From NCBI GenBank assembly GCA_914767885.1, contig CAJZBQ010000009.1, positions 434,001-498,000 of the forward strand: a stretch of DNA of 64,000 nt, given 5' to 3'. Below the pieces are notes generated by a model. It did not search any database, was not told where the DNA came from, and saw nothing but the letters and a program-made list of their open reading frames with translations. Shown here piece after piece: positions 21,051 to 32,404 of the stretch. The DNA is from Blepharisma stoltei (lineage: Eukaryota > Ciliophora > Heterotrichea > Heterotrichida > Blepharismidae). Every line of letters starts with the position of its first letter. The first letter of the stretch is position 1. The translations under genes were made by a program, and so were the position numbers.

Positions 21051-24000
21051 ATGAGTTCTCAGTTTCAAATGAGTGGGGCAGCAGCAAACTCAAAATCTTC
21101 ACAATCAAAACTTATTCTTATCCCGTTTATTACAAACAAGCGGTTCATTTTAAGCAAAATAAGAAAGTATATATCAAATTATAATAAAAATATGCTAGTT
21201 ATCCTATTTCAAATATAAATTAGGATAACGGCTAACCAGTATAAATGCTTTTATTTATTGCAATTAGGCATTAAAACGAATTTTTAAAAATAAACTAATA
21301 TAGATTTTTCTAAATAGGGTGAAGAATTAGTCCTTTAGAATCTAACTATTTCTCCCAGTTATTCCAAAATGCAGACCAGTCAGGATCTGGGCAAATTGAT
21401 GGCCGATCAGCAGTAAACTTTATGAGAACTTCAAATCTCCCTGTCGACATCCTGAAACAAATCTGGGCGCTTTCAACTCCAAATAAAGAACCTTTCCTAG
21501 ACGCAGAACGTTTTAACATCGCTGTCAAGCTCATTGCCTTTGCCCAAAATCAAAAACCTATTTCATTGCAATCTTTGAATGAAAAATGCCCTCTCCCTAG
21601 GTTTGAAGGAATTGAAATACCTAAAGAAACTGCTGCAGATGATTGGGAAATTAACGAAAATGATAGAAAAATCTATAAAGATGCTTTTAAAAAGCTCAGT
21701 GGAGATAAAGGGTTTTTAAATGGAATGGAAGCAAGAGAACTCTTGCAAAGGACACAATTTGCTATGCCAATTTTGAAAAAATTGTGGGGCTTATGTGATC
21801 CGGTCAAAACGGGGATTATGAAAGAAGGACAGTTTATGGTAGCAATGCAGATTATTGCAAAAGTAAGGTCGAAAGGCATTGAGGTACCAGAGTCATTGTC
21901 AGCGTCTTTGCAAAGAGTTTTAGACTCTTCACAAGATGCATCTCCTTCTAAAAGTCCGCCTTTGTCAAGAGAAAGCTCATTAATAGATAACAATCAGCCA
22001 ACAAATGCATCTCTACCAAAACCTCAGCCAAAGCAATCAATTAAGTCAGTGAAATTTAAAGAGCCTGATATAGATGCTGAGCCTGTCCCAGTCCATGAAA
22101 AAACTCCTAAAGATTATTCAGAAAAACCTGAAAGACCATCTTATCAATCTTCTTCTAGAAGAAAAGAAGCAAGGCCAATGAATAGTATAGTCCATGCCCT
22201 ATATGGGTTTCTTTATAGAACAAAATGTAATGGACGATTGAAATACCAAGTCAGACTCTAATAAAAGGACGAGCTGGATTTCTATGCCAGGAAGGTTAAA
22301 AGTGGCATGTCAGAAAATGATTGACTAGTGTGAACAAAATTGACAAGTAAAACTCTCCAATTTTTTAATATGGCTTTATTATAAAGATTAATTTTAAAAT
22401 TAATAAGACTTACACTGATAATATCTTACATATTTTTTTCCTATTTTTTATCGAATTAAATATAATTATAGAAAATTAGATATTGATAAGTTTATTTCCT
22501 ACTATAATTCCAAAGTCGCTATGTTTTTAAAGGCTTTAGAGATAACTAAATAGGCAAAAAAAAATTAGGCTAAAAAAAAAATAGGCCGAAAAAAAAATTA
22601 GTCCAAAAAAAAATAGGCCAAAAAAAAATAGGGCTAAAAAAAATTAGGCCAAAAAAATAGTCGTTATGGTGTAGGCGTCGTGTGAAGGAACCACTTTAAA
22701 CCTTAGAGGGCACTATCAGAGTAATAATTATGTTTCAATATCACTTGAAAAATCGTCTATAAAAAAAGTTTTATTTTTTAAAATTTCATAGGGAAGAGAT
22801 TATAATTTTATTAGTATCTTAAAAAAGTTAAAATACTTATCACTGTCAGTCTAAAAGGTATCTTTAATATAAAATTAATTTTTATGCTTGCTATCTTTGT
22901 TCGCACATGTCAAACATTTTTGACATGCCTCTTTTTTATACCTTTTCTGGTATAGAGATCCAGTTCACCCCTTCGATAGAGTCTGACCTGGTCGTCCAAC
23001 CATTCATTATATTTTGTTCAATAAAAAAATCTACATAGGCGTATGCGCTATAATGAACTTGAGTTTGTAATTGATGAAAAAGAAGAAATCCTTACTCCCA
23101 CACTCCCTCCATAAACGAACAAAACCATTATAATAATCCTTTTTTTGGGTATAAACCCATCCTCCATGAACGAACCAAATATCTTTTCAATATAAATTGT
23201 TTTATAAAAATATACTGATATATAAATGATAGCTATTATAATGAAATATCTAGCTAATTTTGCTGAATTTTAAACAGCTTCATTTTTAATACATAAATTT
23301 TATAATTAAAATTTTCTCAAATTTGGATTTTTTAAATTTCAAAAAAAATTAACTCCTCTCAACGAGCAAAATTTTTTTTCGCTACCGAAGGAGTTAGGAG
23401 ACAAGAAGATTTGCTTCGTTCTATCTCTGATATGCTAGATTTAGATAGAAATGAGCTTGATTTATTTAAGCAAAAAAACAAGCAATTAGAAAATAAAGTA
23501 AAGGAGCATGAAGATCAGATTAAAAAAATGCAAAATGAGCTGAATAAATATAAAGCAAAATTCGATGAAACATGAAAAAAACAGAAAGATGATTTAAAAG
23601 CATTACAGCAAGAAAATACATATTTAAAAGATAAAACTTCACAATTAGCTGAGAAAAAACCGTCAGCACCTCCACAAGAGTATCCTGTGAAGAAGCCTGA
23701 AGTGAAGGTCGAGTCTCCAGTTCAAGCAAGACCTAATCTTCCTAGCCAACTTTATCCATCTTTGCAAACTCCTACAAATCTTCCACAGCAGTCATTTCAG
23801 ACATCTGCTCCTTCTCAGTCTTTTGCTTTTCAAAATCAAGCAAGTCCTCCTTCTCAGCCATATCCTCCATTACAAGCCAACCCAGAACCAGTTGTGCAAA
23901 AGCCTATCAGCCAAAGAGGAATGAATCCTTTTGATTTTGACACTTCAGTGCCAGTAAACACAAGTATGCAGCCTAAACAAGATTTTGGAGGATTCTCTGG

Positions 24001-24652
24001 TAGCAGTCAGCCTTTTAGTAAGCCAAGACAGGAATTTGGTGGAAGCAATGATAGCAGCCAACTTTATAGCCAGCCGAAGCAAGATTTTCCACAAAATCCT
24101 CCTTCTCAGTCAGGTTTTCCACAAAATCCTCCTCCCCAATCAGGTTTTTCATTAGAAAACACTCAGCCAGAGCCTCCCAAACCAAATAAAAAATTTGATG
24201 CATTTTCTTTTGTGTCCCAACCAAAACCTGAGGCAAAAATCGAGCAAAAAATATATGATCCTCCTTCATTTAAACAGCCAGGATCTCAGCCTTCATCTTC
24301 TCCATTTGATTTTTCCCCTCCTAACTCAAAAGTTCCAGCACAAGAATTTGCAACTTCTATGGTAAAGCCTGTTGAATTCGAAAATAACCAAGGATTCAGC
24401 TTTAATTTTAAGGCTGAAAATAATCCTCCAAGCAAAATTGAATTTTCTACATTTAAACAGCCAACACCCCAGTCTACATCTTTTGAAATTAAACCAGAAA
24501 ATATCCAATTCGATCCACATTTTGATAAGTTCAATAATCAAGGGTTTGATTTCAAAAATGCATCGATTTCTTCTAGCTTCCAAAATGACTTCTTTAAGAC
24601 TGAAGCAACAAATAAGCCAAAGAGCTCAGCACTTGATTTTGATTTTGACTAG
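21051..24652 (+). CDS. Eps15/Ede1-like EH-domain endocytic scaffold
   Basis: About 761 residues after three IESs are removed. EH domain 1 starts WRISPLESNYFSQLFQNADQ and includes GQIDGRSAVNFMRTSNLP; EH domain 2 is at about 21655-21900 (KIYKDAFKKLSGD, MPILKKLWGLCDPVKTG). Next come a Ser/Pro linker, a coiled coil (LDLFKQKNKQLENKVKEHED), and a long Pro/Gln/Phe-rich tail with MNPFDFD (an NPF motif), SPFDFS and a final ALDFDFD. This is the EH-coil-NPF/DPF order of Eps15/Ede1/Pan1 clathrin-endocytosis scaffolds. The first IES boundary (21151-21314) is approximate; the other two are well defined. Confidence 0.85.
21151..21314. other. IES near the start of the EH gene, approximate ends
   Basis: AT-rich and contains an internal inverted repeat (CTAGTTATCCTA / TAGGATAACGG). 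Several TA pairs give the same frame (..TNKRFILGWRISPLE with these ends), so the left end could lie about 9 bp to the right. Confidence 0.6.
22186..23035. mobile_element. 850-bp IES with about 130-bp terminal inverted repeats
   Basis: Left arm from 22202 (TATATGGGTTTCTTTATAGAAC) matches the complement of the right end over roughly 130 bp, including GTCAGACTCTA and GGCATGTCA. The TIR alone would put the left cut at 22202, but only the TA at 22186 keeps frame (PMNSRRMRYNELEF). Different from the main MITE family. Confidence 0.8.
22553..22665 (+). repeat. tandem repeat inside the 850-bp IES
   Basis: Six or so units of about 17-18 bp of the type TAGGCCAAAAAAAAA, with variants TTAGGCT, TAGGCCG and TTAGTCC. 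Simple-sequence expansion, no coding potential. Confidence 0.85.
23093..23394. mobile_element. MITE-type IES in the EH gene
   Basis: 302 bp, TA-bounded, main family ends (TTACTCCCACACTCCCTCC; GAAGGAGTTA). Excision gives DEKEEILRRQEDLLRSISDM, joining the linker to the coiled coil. Confidence 0.9.
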
Positions 24653-24953
24653 TAATTAAGATAGTATGATTATTTGATAATTCTTTAAATATAAAAATTT
24701 CTTTATAAATATAAGTAGGAACCAAATCATTCCTATAGAAATATTTTTTATACACCCTCAACTGTTTAGAATTATTTAAGTCATAATAATAGCAGATTAT
24801 TTACTTTTCAAAATCTAAAATCTTTGCATAATTTGCATTCTTTTAATTCTAAAGAAATTTCCAAAACCCAAATAATGTTGCCATAATTTAAATTTAATTG
24901 CTAATAAACTTATTTCGCTCTTATAAGATAGAAAGATTTGATTTTTCTTATTA

Positions 24954-25110
24954 TATCGTTAGTTGCTTAAGTTGCAACTATACCACCTAAATGTGGAATA
25001 ATTTCCACGTGTGGAAAGATGATTCCACATGTGAAATCAAAAGGACTTCACATGTGGAATCATCTTTTCACATTTAGGTGGTAAAGTTGCAATTTAAGCA
25101 AATAACGATA
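24954..25110. mobile_element. palindromic element between genes
   Basis: 157 bp. Arms TATCGTTAGTTGCTTAAGTT / AATTTAAGCAAATAACGATA continue through TACCACCTAAATGTG. The centre holds three variants of TTCCACATGTGGAA, itself palindromic. Main structure in the 24653-25136 spacer. Confidence 0.85.
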
Positions 25111-25136
25111 ACAATTAATTCAAAACTTTTACTAAT

Positions 25137-27268
25137 CTAATAACTTCTTTTCTTTTCAGTATAGCTATCATCTGATCCTAATCTTTTTCTATGCGTTTCC
25201 ATAGTACTTTCAATCAATTCACTTACAATATCATTGTAATCCACCTTTGATTCTTCTTTCATCTCTAGAAATATTAAAATGGCGTGATCTGACGTGGACT
25301 CCTGGTAACCTGTGAGTAGATCTGGGCGCAGGAAAGGCGAGCCACATGGTGATAGTTCTCCGGATGGGTTTTTGGTCTAGGAGCTGACCATAGATCCTTT
25401 TCCTTACCTGCAGAGTCCCTACCGGAGCAAAATCCCAATACTACTCCATGGGAGCAATTTTCGAGCCTGCAATAAGGCTCTGACAGGCCATGGAGGAGGC
25501 CAGAAACAATTCACCTATACTCTTAAGCCCTATCAGAGGTTAAGGGAGTCTTTTGCTGAATTTTGGGACCAAGAAAGGCGATGCCGATTGCTAAGGGTGT
25601 TTCCCCGTTAGACCTTCGACGTCACCATTTTTGGTGACGTCAGAAGCAAAAAGGTGGTGTGAGGATAGCGCTTAGCGTCAACGCGAAGCTATCCATTGGA
25701 CGGAGAGGAGCTGAAATAAACCCCGATGACCCGCTATAATTTTAACTAATCTAACTAATCTTTCATCTCTATATCTGAGTTGTTTAGTTCATTGTAACGA
25801 TGACCCCCCCTCAATCTTCATGTCTACTGCAACAAAAATTTTTCGAAAAAATTTTCATGCCTACTGCAACACGACATTTTTATAAAAAAAAATTAATGCA
25901 TTTTTCTCTAGGTGAGTTTCTCAAAAACCCCATAAAACAGCGCTGCTGTAGGCGTGTCAATGACTTCTCATCGAGATTTGGACGGCTATTGTTATTGCTC
26001 GCCATTTTATTAAACTTATCTAGCTAAAAGTACAGAAAAATTTAAGATGCACATCTAAAATTTGCTGCAAGAGGATTATTACAGACAGGCGCTAGCCATA
26101 TTGGTGACACAGTCACCAAAGACCTCCCGTGCAGATGGTTCTACCGCTTTTCGATTCCAGCCCAGAGGGTCTATTCCTCTTACAACTGCCCTTCCGGTAC
26201 TTCAGTCTCCTCCTTGCCTTGCGGCTTCAGTCTTGAGTGGGCGGCTTATGGATTTCTGCGTCCCTGCTACGGGCAATTGGAGTAGCTTGATTCCAAGGAT
26301 CAGCTCCTTAGAGTCTATCGGGTGTCAAAGTACCTTCCTTCTACAGCTACACGAAAAAAGACTGTTCCCCTGTGGCCTGAGCAAAAACCCCAGTTTCTCG
26401 GTAGAGGAATGCCCATGGGTCCTCGGATCAAAAGGACGTTGTTGAGCTAATCTATTTCCAACCACAGGAAAGCAGCCAAAACCTGCCCGGATATACACTT
26501 CTTGAGTCTGCGTCTGATTCTCGCTCGGGGTCCGTCCCAGTTCGCATTAGCCATAAGATCTGGAATGCTGCGCCAAGAGGGCAGGCTGACACGTGTCGCC
26601 ATTTTAATATATATAATTTGTTGCAAGAGACATGAAAAATTATTATTTTTTTTATATATAATTTGTTGCAAGAGACATGAAAATTATTATTTTTTTTATA
26701 TAAAATTTTATATTAAAAAAATTGCATTTTTGTTGCAATAGACATGAAGATTGAGGGGGGGTCATCGTTATATTGAGTTCATTTCAAAATAATCTACATT
26801 GATAATGTTCTGATGGGCACCTATTCATACTTTATAATCCTGAGAAAATGAGTCAGAGCGCTGCTGAAGTCTATCGAAAAACTCCTTTGTATTTTCGTTC
26901 AGCATGCACTTAGAAGCATAAGCTGCAAATAGCAAAGCATTCTTTGAGCTTTGTAGAAACTCTTGCCAGGCAAAGCGCTCTAAATAAATAGCCCATAGCA
27001 CAATTTCTACGTCTGAAAGGATAAGAAATTCACATATCCCACAAAGAACTTCAAAAAGATCACGATGCTCGTATGAAATATTACTATGCCCCCTTTTAGA
27101 AATTTTTAAAACGAAGTGGTATGGCCTATATCCAATTCCAGCATTAGGACAAGATTTCGGATTCATTTCAACTCTTTTTTCTAAATTATAACAATCTAAT
27201 TCTCTAGTTGGAAAAATGTAACTAGAGCAACAAGTTTCAATATCATCAGATTCGTAGTAGATATCCAT
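25137..27268 (-). CDS. cyclin-like protein
   Basis: 217 residues after removal of a 504-bp TSD-flanked insertion and a 974-bp IES. The central part (EIVLWAIYLERFAWQEFLQSS, ALLFAAYASKCMLNENTKEF, NIINVDYFEMNSIYNELNNS) has the spacing of a cyclin box, including the Y-x-E-R pattern. Before it is a Cys-containing leader, after it an acidic/basic tail ending YTEKKRSY. Joining uses IYNEL and DIEMKEES at the two junctions, both in frame. I infer a cyclin partner of a CDK; which subtype cannot be told. Confidence 0.65.
25268..25771. mobile_element. 504-bp TSD-flanked insertion in the cyclin-like gene
   Basis: Flanked by TCTTTCATCTCTA (25255-25267, 25759-25771), which ends in TA. AAATGGC lies 10 bp inside the left end. 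GC-rich with a strong internal hairpin (GACGTCACCATTTTTGGTGACGTC at 25620-25645, loop of a few bases). Excision restores SDIEMKEESK. Confidence 0.85.
25797..26770. mobile_element. 974-bp IES with TAACGATGACCCCCCCTC ends
   Basis: Long TIRs (TAACGATGACCCCCCCTC, then AATCTTCATGTCTA) at both ends, a family distinct from the main MITE. Its right part has a tandem duplicate of about 50 bp containing TTGTTGCAAGAGACATG. It carries a nested GC-rich insertion at 26074-26629. Excision gives FEMNSIYNELNNS. Confidence 0.88.
26074..26629. mobile_element. GC-rich insertion nested inside an IES
   Basis: 556 bp with a 15-bp duplicated target AATTTGYTGCAAGAG (26059-26073, 26615-26629; one mismatch). GCCATTT at 26598 near the right end, as in other members. 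Unlike the exon copies, its target repeat has no TA, and none is needed because the host IES removes it. Confidence 0.75.
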
Positions 27269-28284
27269 ATTTTATTTAGCTGAGATATTATTTTAAGCTA
27301 AAAATTGAAAATCAAGAAAAGATTAAAGGAAAAAATGAAAATAAAAACAGCGATAATTTATCAAGAGGTAAGGAGAAATAAGCTTATATGATAGCGGAGA
27401 GCTTATATAATAAAATTTATAATACATTATATAGAGGTTAAAATAATTCTATTATTTCTCTAGAGTGAAATTTAGTGAGCTTGTTTGAAAAAGCATTCTA
27501 AAAGAAAATCAGAATATTCTTTAATATTAATGTCATTTTACATTAATTGCAAAAATATACAAGCATTGAGAAAATTAAAGAGGTTAGGTATTTAGCAAGT
27601 GTTATTTTATTATACTTCACCATTATTACCAATTCAATAAAACTAAAAACTTTTCTATATTAGTAAGCTAGTATTTGATATACCAATTTACAGTAGTTGA
27701 ATTGATTATTTTAATAATAAAATAACTTCCGTTCTTCTTGTAGCCTTTAATATGTTAGGATCAGTATCAGTTCTGAACAACTGAACGGGTCAAGGTGTCC
27801 GTTAGAACCTAACTGCTTAAGCCCAAGTAAGAGCTCTCTTTCCAGCACACCTAGTGGAGTGTCACAACTCCAGGAAGCTATCTCTTGGTCTCAAAGACCC
27901 GCAAAAAGAGCTGAAGCTCCCCTTTTAAGGACCTTTAGAGGAGTTATGACCTCTAACGTCCTGCCATTTTTAAATTGTTATTTACAGCAATTAACTTCAG
28001 TACTTAGGATTTTTTTTATATTAAATAAAAATTAACCATTTTAAATAAGCATAATTATTTTAGAATAAGCAATATAATATGCTAATTCTAATATTTTTAT
28101 TATCAAGAAAAAAATTAAAATGCATAAAGATCTCAACATTATTAGAGATCTCGCCCCAGAAGTTTTTGTATATCTGCACATAGGCTTAAAAGCCTCCATT
28201 TAATTTTCTAACTATCTTTTCTATCCAAGCTATTTTCAAGATTCTGTGCAAACTATTATGTTGAGATAAATAATTTATCATTAA
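27269..28284. other. intergenic with a GC-rich retroposon-like segment (about 27735-27985)
   Basis: AT-rich spacer between divergent genes with an island of about 250 bp of higher GC that ends in GCCATTT at 27963 and is followed by an A/T tract, like the TSD-flanked insertions. I cannot define its target duplication. A 27-codon ORF at 28120-28203 upstream of the kinase is too short to call. Confidence 0.55.
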
Positions 28285-29238
28285 ATGGATAGGCGGTTAG
28301 AGCTATCAAATCTCGAAGTCCTTCAAACTTTAGGCACAGGCTCATTCGGAAGAGTTCGCTTATGTCGCATAAAATCAACAGGCGATTTCGCTGCATTAAA
28401 AATTCTCAAAAAGTCTGACATTCTCAAGATGAAGCAAGTTGACCATGTTATTTCAGAGTTTTCCATTCTGAGAACAATTAGGCACCCTTTTCTGGTGAAC
28501 TTAATTGGTTTTACACAAGATAACAGGTATTTGTATCTTGCGTTAGAGTTTGTAGCTGGCGGAGAACTTTTCAGTTATTTAAGGACAATTGGAAAGCTAG
28601 AAAGCAACCATGCGAGGCTATATGCTGCGCAAATTACGACGATGTTTGAATATATGCATGCTCAAAATATCATATATAGAGATTTAAAACCAGAAAACCT
28701 GCTAATTGGGCACGACGGGTACTTAAAATTGACTGATTTTGGGTTTGCAAAAGTAGTGGAAGGGAGAACTTATACATTATGTGGGACTCCTGAGTACTTA
28801 GCACCTGAGATTCTGCTGAATAAAGGGCATGGCAAGCCAGTTGATTGGTGAACTTTAGGGATCATAATATACGAAATGCTTGCAGGCATAGATCCTTTCA
28901 CTGATGAAGACCCAATGGCAATTTATCAAAAAATTTTAAAAGGAAAAGTAAAGTTTCCAAGAAATTTTGATAAAAACGCAAAAAGTTTGGTTAAGCATAT
29001 TCTAGTTGCCGATCTGTCCAAAAGGTATGGAAATTTGAAAAATGGGGTTAATGATATCAAAAATCATAGATGGTTTTCAGGGCTAGACTGGGTCAGACTC
29101 CTCGCAAAAACTACAGAAATGCCATATAGACCTACTGTGAGATCTCCTGACGATACTTCCAATTTTTCAAGATACCCCGACTCTCCAAACTTGTCCCCAA
29201 TTGTAAGAGCTTCTGATGATCCTTTCCTAGAATGGTAG
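28285..29238 (+). CDS. AGC protein kinase, PKA catalytic-like
   Basis: 317 residues, no interruption. Gly loop LGTGSFGRVRL, catalytic Lys in AALKIL, HRD-equivalent YRDLKPENLL, DFG as TDFGFAKV, activation-loop Thr in YTLCGTPEYLAPE, and PVDWWTLGIIIYEMLAG. The second Trp of DWW is a TGA (28849), the cleanest evidence in the window that TGA is sense. The C-terminal tail is present but ends DPFLEW rather than the usual FxxF. A cAMP-dependent kinase catalytic subunit is most likely; PKG is possible. Confidence 0.92.
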
Positions 29239-29323
29239 CTTTAAATTAAATTTATTTAGTTTTCTTTAAAGTCAAATTATTTTTCATACAAAAATTGTTT
29301 TAAAGTCAGTTTCTAATATTAAA

Positions 29324-29638
29324 ATGTCATTTCAGCCTGATTGGAGTATTCAACAAAGAATAAAGCAGGACAATAAATACGCAGACGCTCAAGCCTATTC
29401 AAGGAAAATGCAAGACATCGCTAAAACCTCGACGTGGTATGAAAGGCAGCAAAAATTTGAAGTGGCAAGGAATAATATAAGATCTGAAAATCTGATGGCA
29501 GAAGAAGTCCAAATCGCGAATAGAGAATTAAAAGATAGAAGAAAAGCAAGATTAAGGCAGCTTTTGCAAAGGGAAGCAGAAATGTATGAAGCGGAATTGA
29601 TGAAAATGGGCTTAGCAATCTACAGGGACAGGTTGTAG
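29324..29638 (+). CDS. CFAP141-like axonemal protein
   Basis: 104 residues, highly charged and helical. The C-terminus ELMKMGLAIYRDRL closely resembles the ELNQMGKAFYVERF end of vertebrate CFAP141 (C1orf189), and the length is the same. CFAP141 is a microtubule inner protein of ciliary doublets, which suits a ciliate. Located 86 bp after the kinase. Assignment rests on the tail motif and size, from memory. Confidence 0.65.
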   Translation: MSFQPDWSIQQRIKQDNKYADAQAYSRKMQDIAKTSTWYERQQKFEVARNNIRSENLMAEEVQIANRELKDRRKARLRQLLQREAEMYEAELMKMGLAIYRDRL

Positions 29639-29691
29639 GATAAGTTATTTATTTTTTAAGCGAGCTTAATACATATTGTTATTAGAAAAAG

Positions 29692-30831
29692 CTATTTCTG
29701 CTTTATTTGACTTCTTTTATCATATATTCCATTTGGAATTTCTGTTTCAAATAATGGAGGTTTTATTGATTTTTTTGATGCTTCACTTTGGAATTCAGAG
29801 CTCTCCCTCAATTTTCCTATGCTTGCTTGAGCGTCTTTTATTTTAAAGTTTCTTCTTTCAATTTCCAGATATAGCTCGCTTTCTTCGTTATCAATTTCTT
29901 TAATTTCTCCTTCAAGATCTTTTATGCGCCCATTAAGTACTCTGATTTTGCTATTAAATTCTTTGATTTTTATGTCTTGTTCTCTTTCTAACTGAGCTAT
30001 TTTTTCTTGTACTTTTGAGGCATTTTCGTCTGATTTTGTGGTTTCTAAATCTCTTAGCTGGTCATATTCTCTTTCTAGTTTGTTTAGTTTTGGGGTGATT
30101 TCATTATAACTGCTCTCTATTTGTGCATCTCTTTCTTCAATTTTCTTTAATTTTTTGATATAAACTGTGCTTTCAGTTACAAGTTCATTGTACATTTTAT
30201 ACATATCTTCAGTTTCACCTGTGCTTAAAACGCCTTTCAGTACTTTTCCTCGCTTCCTCTGGCTAACTTCTCCTTTTCTAACATTATTTTCTAATTCCTG
30301 CAAATGAATTTCATCGTTTTCTATTTCATTTTTCAGATTTCTCTCATAGTCTGGGTCTTTTAGCTCTTCAATTCTTTTTGATAACTTTTTTCATTGTTTT
30401 CTATATATACTTAAATTCAAAAATATGGAAATAGTCATCATATTAATTTTTGATTTTTTATGCATCCAAATTATTCTATAAAAGCATAATTTTTACTCAT
30501 AAACCTCAACCTTCTTCATAGCAGTTTCAAGCTCTCCCCTGCTTGTATCAATTTTCTTTACTTTTTTCTTTGCTCGGTTTTTTTGAGTAATTTCAATTAA
30601 ATCATTTAATCGTTGGCTAAGGTTTTTCAACTTATCTCTTAGCTTTACATTTTCACGCTGTAACTGAATAAGAGTGCTTCCGTCGTCTCTTGAATATGTC
30701 ATAGACTCTTCATCCCAAGGCAGGGATCCTGGCTTCAAATAATTATTATCTGCCTTTACTTTTTGTTCTTTTTTCTTAGGTGAAACTCTTGAGCTCGGAA
30801 TTTCATCGAAATCAGGCTCATAATCACTCAT
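29692..30831 (-). CDS. coiled-coil protein, unknown
   Basis: 349 residues after removal of a 90-bp IES. Acidic start MSDYEPDFDEIPSSRVSPKK, then long heptad-rich helices (LIQLQRENVKLRDKLKNLSQ and KNEIENDEIHLQELENNVRK), ending with a basic tail. The IES junction reads KKVEVYEYRKQWKKLSKRIE, with TGA as Trp. Probably a cytoskeletal or ciliary structural protein by composition only. The 3' end lies 53 bp from the convergent CFAP141-like gene. Confidence 0.75.
30406..30495. other. 90-bp IES
   Basis: AT-rich, TA-bounded. Excision removes the TAA after EVYE and joins the two coiled-coil parts in frame. Confidence 0.75.
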
Positions 30832-30863
30832 ATTTACAATTAGTAAAACTATTAGGATTTATG

Positions 30864-31849
30864 CTAATCATAATATTCATCTTGAGAAAGCCTTTGTTTT
30901 TCGTGTCTTTGGTAACGATCTGTCACTGTCATTTCGATAGATGTGGGTAAAGGATCTTCTGGGTCATATCTGTGAGCCCATATCAAAATTGCTGTAGTTG
31001 TTATTCGAATGTTCTCTGATACTAGCATTTCAAGAAGCAAGGATAATCCAAAAGCTTTCATCCAATTAGTCACTATACCTATTTATAGAGAATTTAAACC
31101 AAAATTGATGCGTTAGAATAGTAAAATAATAGTCAAAATAATTTAAATAGGTATAAACCACTATAATTATCGTCATGGTTATCATTCATTTGATAGGTAA
31201 AAACAAATACAAAAATAGTGGTCACTCCAAAGAGGATTCCAGCAAAAAAATACCCAAAGCAGCGCCGATATCGATGAGCGCCGCTGCTATTGTTATCGTG
31301 AGTTACTAAAAGTCCATATGCTACTAGATAAGCAATAAATGCAATAGCTGTTGACACTACTGAATATCCAATATCCAGATCTTTAAACTTATCGTAGTCG
31401 CCTGCAGATCGGCTGTCGTTTTTGTAGAGAGCTCCTGTAATGAGCATCTCTGTAAAAATAATCGAAAAAATCAAACACCATCTTGCTGTGACTGAAAACC
31501 TTGGCTCAAGTTTAGTGAATAATCATCCAGTTACTAAGTATTCTTCCTGAATATTTTATACCAAGAAAAATCGAATTATTTGTTTGCTTTCTCCTGAAGA
31601 ATATCGATCTTCAGTATCACCACGTGGAGGTCTTGGAACTATATCTCTAACAATGCTTATTAAAATTCCTATGAAAAACAGTGAGGCTGCCACAATTCAT
31701 ATTCATAGCATATTAAACTCTCCTGGCCTTGCTCTTGTATCCTTTCCATCGCTGTCTTCTGAAACGTCTATCTTATAGTCTTCACAATGGCTACTGCTTG
31801 CCGCCGCTATTGTTAAAAACAAGTAGCAAAAATTCACAAATTTAAACAT
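30864..31849 (-). CDS. multi-pass membrane protein, polycystin-like segment
   Basis: 296 residues. Signal peptide MFKFVNFCYLFLTIAAASS, a short lumenal part, then about five membrane helices. The block RFSVTARWCLIFSIIFTEML resembles the first conserved helix region after the PLAT domain of polycystin-1-type proteins, and WMKAFGLSLLLEMLVSENIR fits the matching C-terminal block. Needs one 15-nt intron (31547-31561) and one 80-bp IES (31076-31155). TGA is Trp in NMLWIWIVAA. Family link is tentative. Confidence 0.7.
31076..31155. other. 80-bp IES with perfect 12-bp TIR
   Basis: Both ends read TATACCTATTTA. TA-to-TA excision gives YSGLVTNWMKAFG in frame. One of the clearest small IESs here. The IES at 53535-53626 has the related end TATACCTTTA. 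Confidence 0.9.
31547..31561 (-). other. 15-nt spliceosomal intron
   Basis: GTATAAAATATTCAG on the minus strand. Removing it joins RFFL to EEYLVTGWLF and bypasses an in-frame TAA. 15-nt introns are the hallmark of heterotrich ciliates. Confidence 0.9.
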
Positions 31850-31942
31850 ATTTATAAATATATGCATTTAAGCAGGAATTCTATTGCAAATATCTATAAT
31901 GATAATTATTTTAAAGCCTCAAAATTAAATTCAAATGCTTAT

Positions 31943-32404
31943 TTATTCGTAAATCCAAGCACTGCTGTGGTCTGCCCAGCTAACAAGCTCTTCTTCTCTG
32001 AACCAAAGGCCGATTTCTCTTTGAGCTGAAGCTTCACTATCGCTTCCATGGACAATATTTCTTCCTACTTCAATAGCGAAGTCTCCACGAATAGTCCCAG
32101 GAGCGCTTTCAGCTGGCTTGGTTGCTCCAATGATTTTTCTTGAGATTTCAATAACGTTGGTTCCTTCCCAAACCATAGGAACAACTGGACCAGAGCCAAT
32201 GTACTCAATAAGGGAAGCGAAAAAGCTTCTTCCTTCGTGTTCAGCATAGTGTTGTCTAAGGAGTTCTGGAGAAGCATGCATAAATTTCATAGCCACAAGC
32301 TTGTAGCCTCTTTCTTCGAATCTTCTGATGATTTCTCCAACGAGTTTTCTTTGAACTCCGTCAGGCTTGACCATGATGAAGGTGCGCTGGCTTCTGCGAT
32401 CCAT
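31943..32404 (-). CDS. ndk: nucleoside diphosphate kinase
   Basis: 153 residues, typical length. [13 protein letters not shown] start, active-site histidine in [10 protein letters not shown], and [12 protein letters not shown] end. Transfers phosphate between NTPs and NDPs through phospho-His. No IES or intron. The best-conserved small enzyme of the window. Confidence 0.97.
   Translation of the reverse strand: MDRRSQRTFIMVKPDGVQRKLVGEIIRRFEERGYKLVAMKFMHASPELLRQHYAEHEGRSFFASLIEYIGSGPVVPMVWEGTNVIEISRKIIGATKPAESAPGTIRGDFAIEVGRNIVHGSDSEASAQREIGLWFREEELVSWADHSSAWIYE

Noticed and set aside
22553-22665. Possible CRISPR-like repeat array
   Set aside because: Units are degenerate poly-A simple sequence of about 17 bp without unique spacers, inside an IES in a eukaryotic gene.
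25800-26741. Open frames of 74-127 codons within the 974-bp IES
   Set aside because: GC-rich nested insertion with no recognisable protein family; host IES interrupts a coding gene and is excised in the model.
27735-27985. Structured non-coding RNA or tRNA in the GC-rich island upstream of the kinase
   Set aside because: No tRNA cloverleaf or box B pattern seen; its GCCATTT end matches the insertion class instead.
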